Assembly (NCBI GenBank): GCA_011087765.1
Contig: JAALLA010000027.1
Coordinates: 1 to 32,880 of the forward strand
Direction of reading: 5' to 3'
Source: Pirellulaceae bacterium
Lineage (GTDB): Bacteria; Planctomycetota; Planctomycetia; Pirellulales; Pirellulaceae
DNA: 32,880 bases
Part shown: positions 32,702 to 32,880 of the stretch, piece after piece
Numbering within the stretch: position 1 is the first letter of the stretch
Layout of the letters: the number at the start of each line of letters is the position of its first letter
Notes under the pieces: generated by a model
Told to the model about the DNA's origin: nothing
The model's input: only the letters and a program-made list of their open reading frames with translations
The model's database searches: none
Program-made: the position numbers and the translations under genes

Positions 32702-32880
32702 ATGAGAAACTCTCGAAACAACCGTCTTGTCAATCAATTCTCATCGAACAGATCACAAGTCAACGCTCAGCGCTTTCGGCTTCGTCTGCTGATCTGTTTT
32801 GGGGTGTTCATCCTGTCTGCCATTTCATTTTATGGAAAAGGCCAAATCAACCCAGTGACAGGAAAAACACAACGCGTCGA
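32702..32880 (+). CDS. Probable M48-family metallopeptidase, N-terminal fragment (runs off right edge)
   Basis: An ATG at 32702 opens a frame that stays open to the right edge (59 codons). The N terminus is rich in Arg, Asn and Gln, then a membrane segment or signal (about residues 28-44, 'LLICFGVFILSAISFYG'). 'GQINPVTGKTQRV' follows. The motif N-P-x-T-G-x-x-Q-x-V just after the signal is typical of M48 (LoiP/BepA-like) zinc peptidases, where it precedes the catalytic domain. The HExxH site would lie outside the window, so the family call is inference. The 188-base gap after the methyltransferase gene suggests its own promoter. Confidence 0.55.
   Translation, partial: MRNSRNNRLVNQFSSNRSQVNAQRFRLRLLICFGVFILSAISFYGKGQINPVTGKTQRV

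Overview
The window looks like a chromosomal segment of a planctomycete, probably a Pirellulales-type marine lineage. This is inferred from gene content: a DUF1587/1592/1588/1585 'planctomycete cytochrome' protein next to a Tat-exported DUF1552 protein, a double DUF1080 (3-keto-disaccharide hydrolase) protein, DUF11-type secreted proteins, transglutaminase-like secreted proteins, and an ABC ATPase/permease pair followed by a conserved planctomycete hypothetical protein. Base composition is moderate (roughly half GC). Many genes lack a clear Shine-Dalgarno sequence and some appear to start with TTG. I found no rRNA, tRNA, CRISPR array, insertion sequence or phage gene. The region reads as ordinary core/lineage-specific chromosome.

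Layout. 1-520: edge of a minus-strand YhaN-like (SMC-type) protein whose P-loop looks degenerate. 0.9-4.5 kb: DinB/DUF1572 protein, double DUF1080 hydrolase, membrane-anchored SRPBCC-like protein, and a histidine-rich ZIP metal transporter that overlaps it tail to tail. 4.8-6.7 kb: secreted alpha/beta hydrolase and a small Cys-rich lipoprotein with a strong terminator. 6.9-9.0 kb: two tandem exported transglutaminase-like proteins, the first apparently lacking the catalytic Cys and His. 9.0-12.0 kb: minus-strand ABC-2 permease without an adjacent ATPase, and FolC. 12.5-17.6 kb: a plus-strand operon of ABC ATPase, ABC permease with a large extracytoplasmic insert, and a 649-residue anchored protein translationally coupled by ATGA, closed by a terminator. 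17.7-19.8 kb: class I aminotransferase and an HU-family DNA-binding protein, the latter with clear promoter, Shine-Dalgarno and terminator. Two overlapping hairpins, one terminator-like on each strand, lie beyond its promoter. 19.9-23.7 kb: the heme-motif/DUF1592 protein and its DUF1552 partner. 23.8-24.9 kb: RibD. 25.0-28.4 kb: a large DUF11-type lipoprotein and a zinc-ribbon/Arg-Ser-rich membrane protein, both on the minus strand. 28.5-30.1 kb: an M32 carboxypeptidase. 30.5-32.5 kb: a DUF1295 membrane reductase-like protein with a cyclopropane-synthase/coclaurine-N-methyltransferase-like enzyme. 32.7 kb to the edge: start of a probable M48 metallopeptidase.

How the genes work together. Most products act in the envelope or periplasm: hydrolases, lipoproteins, heme-motif proteins, exporters and lipid-modifying enzymes. 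Interspersed are housekeeping enzymes of folate metabolism (FolC), riboflavin synthesis (RibD) and amino-acid metabolism (aminotransferase), plus a nucleoid protein (HU). The clearest functional units are the ABC operon (12552-17561), the DUF1592/DUF1552 pair (19925-23687), the transglutaminase-like tandem (6940-8968) and the DUF1295/methyltransferase pair (30544-32513).
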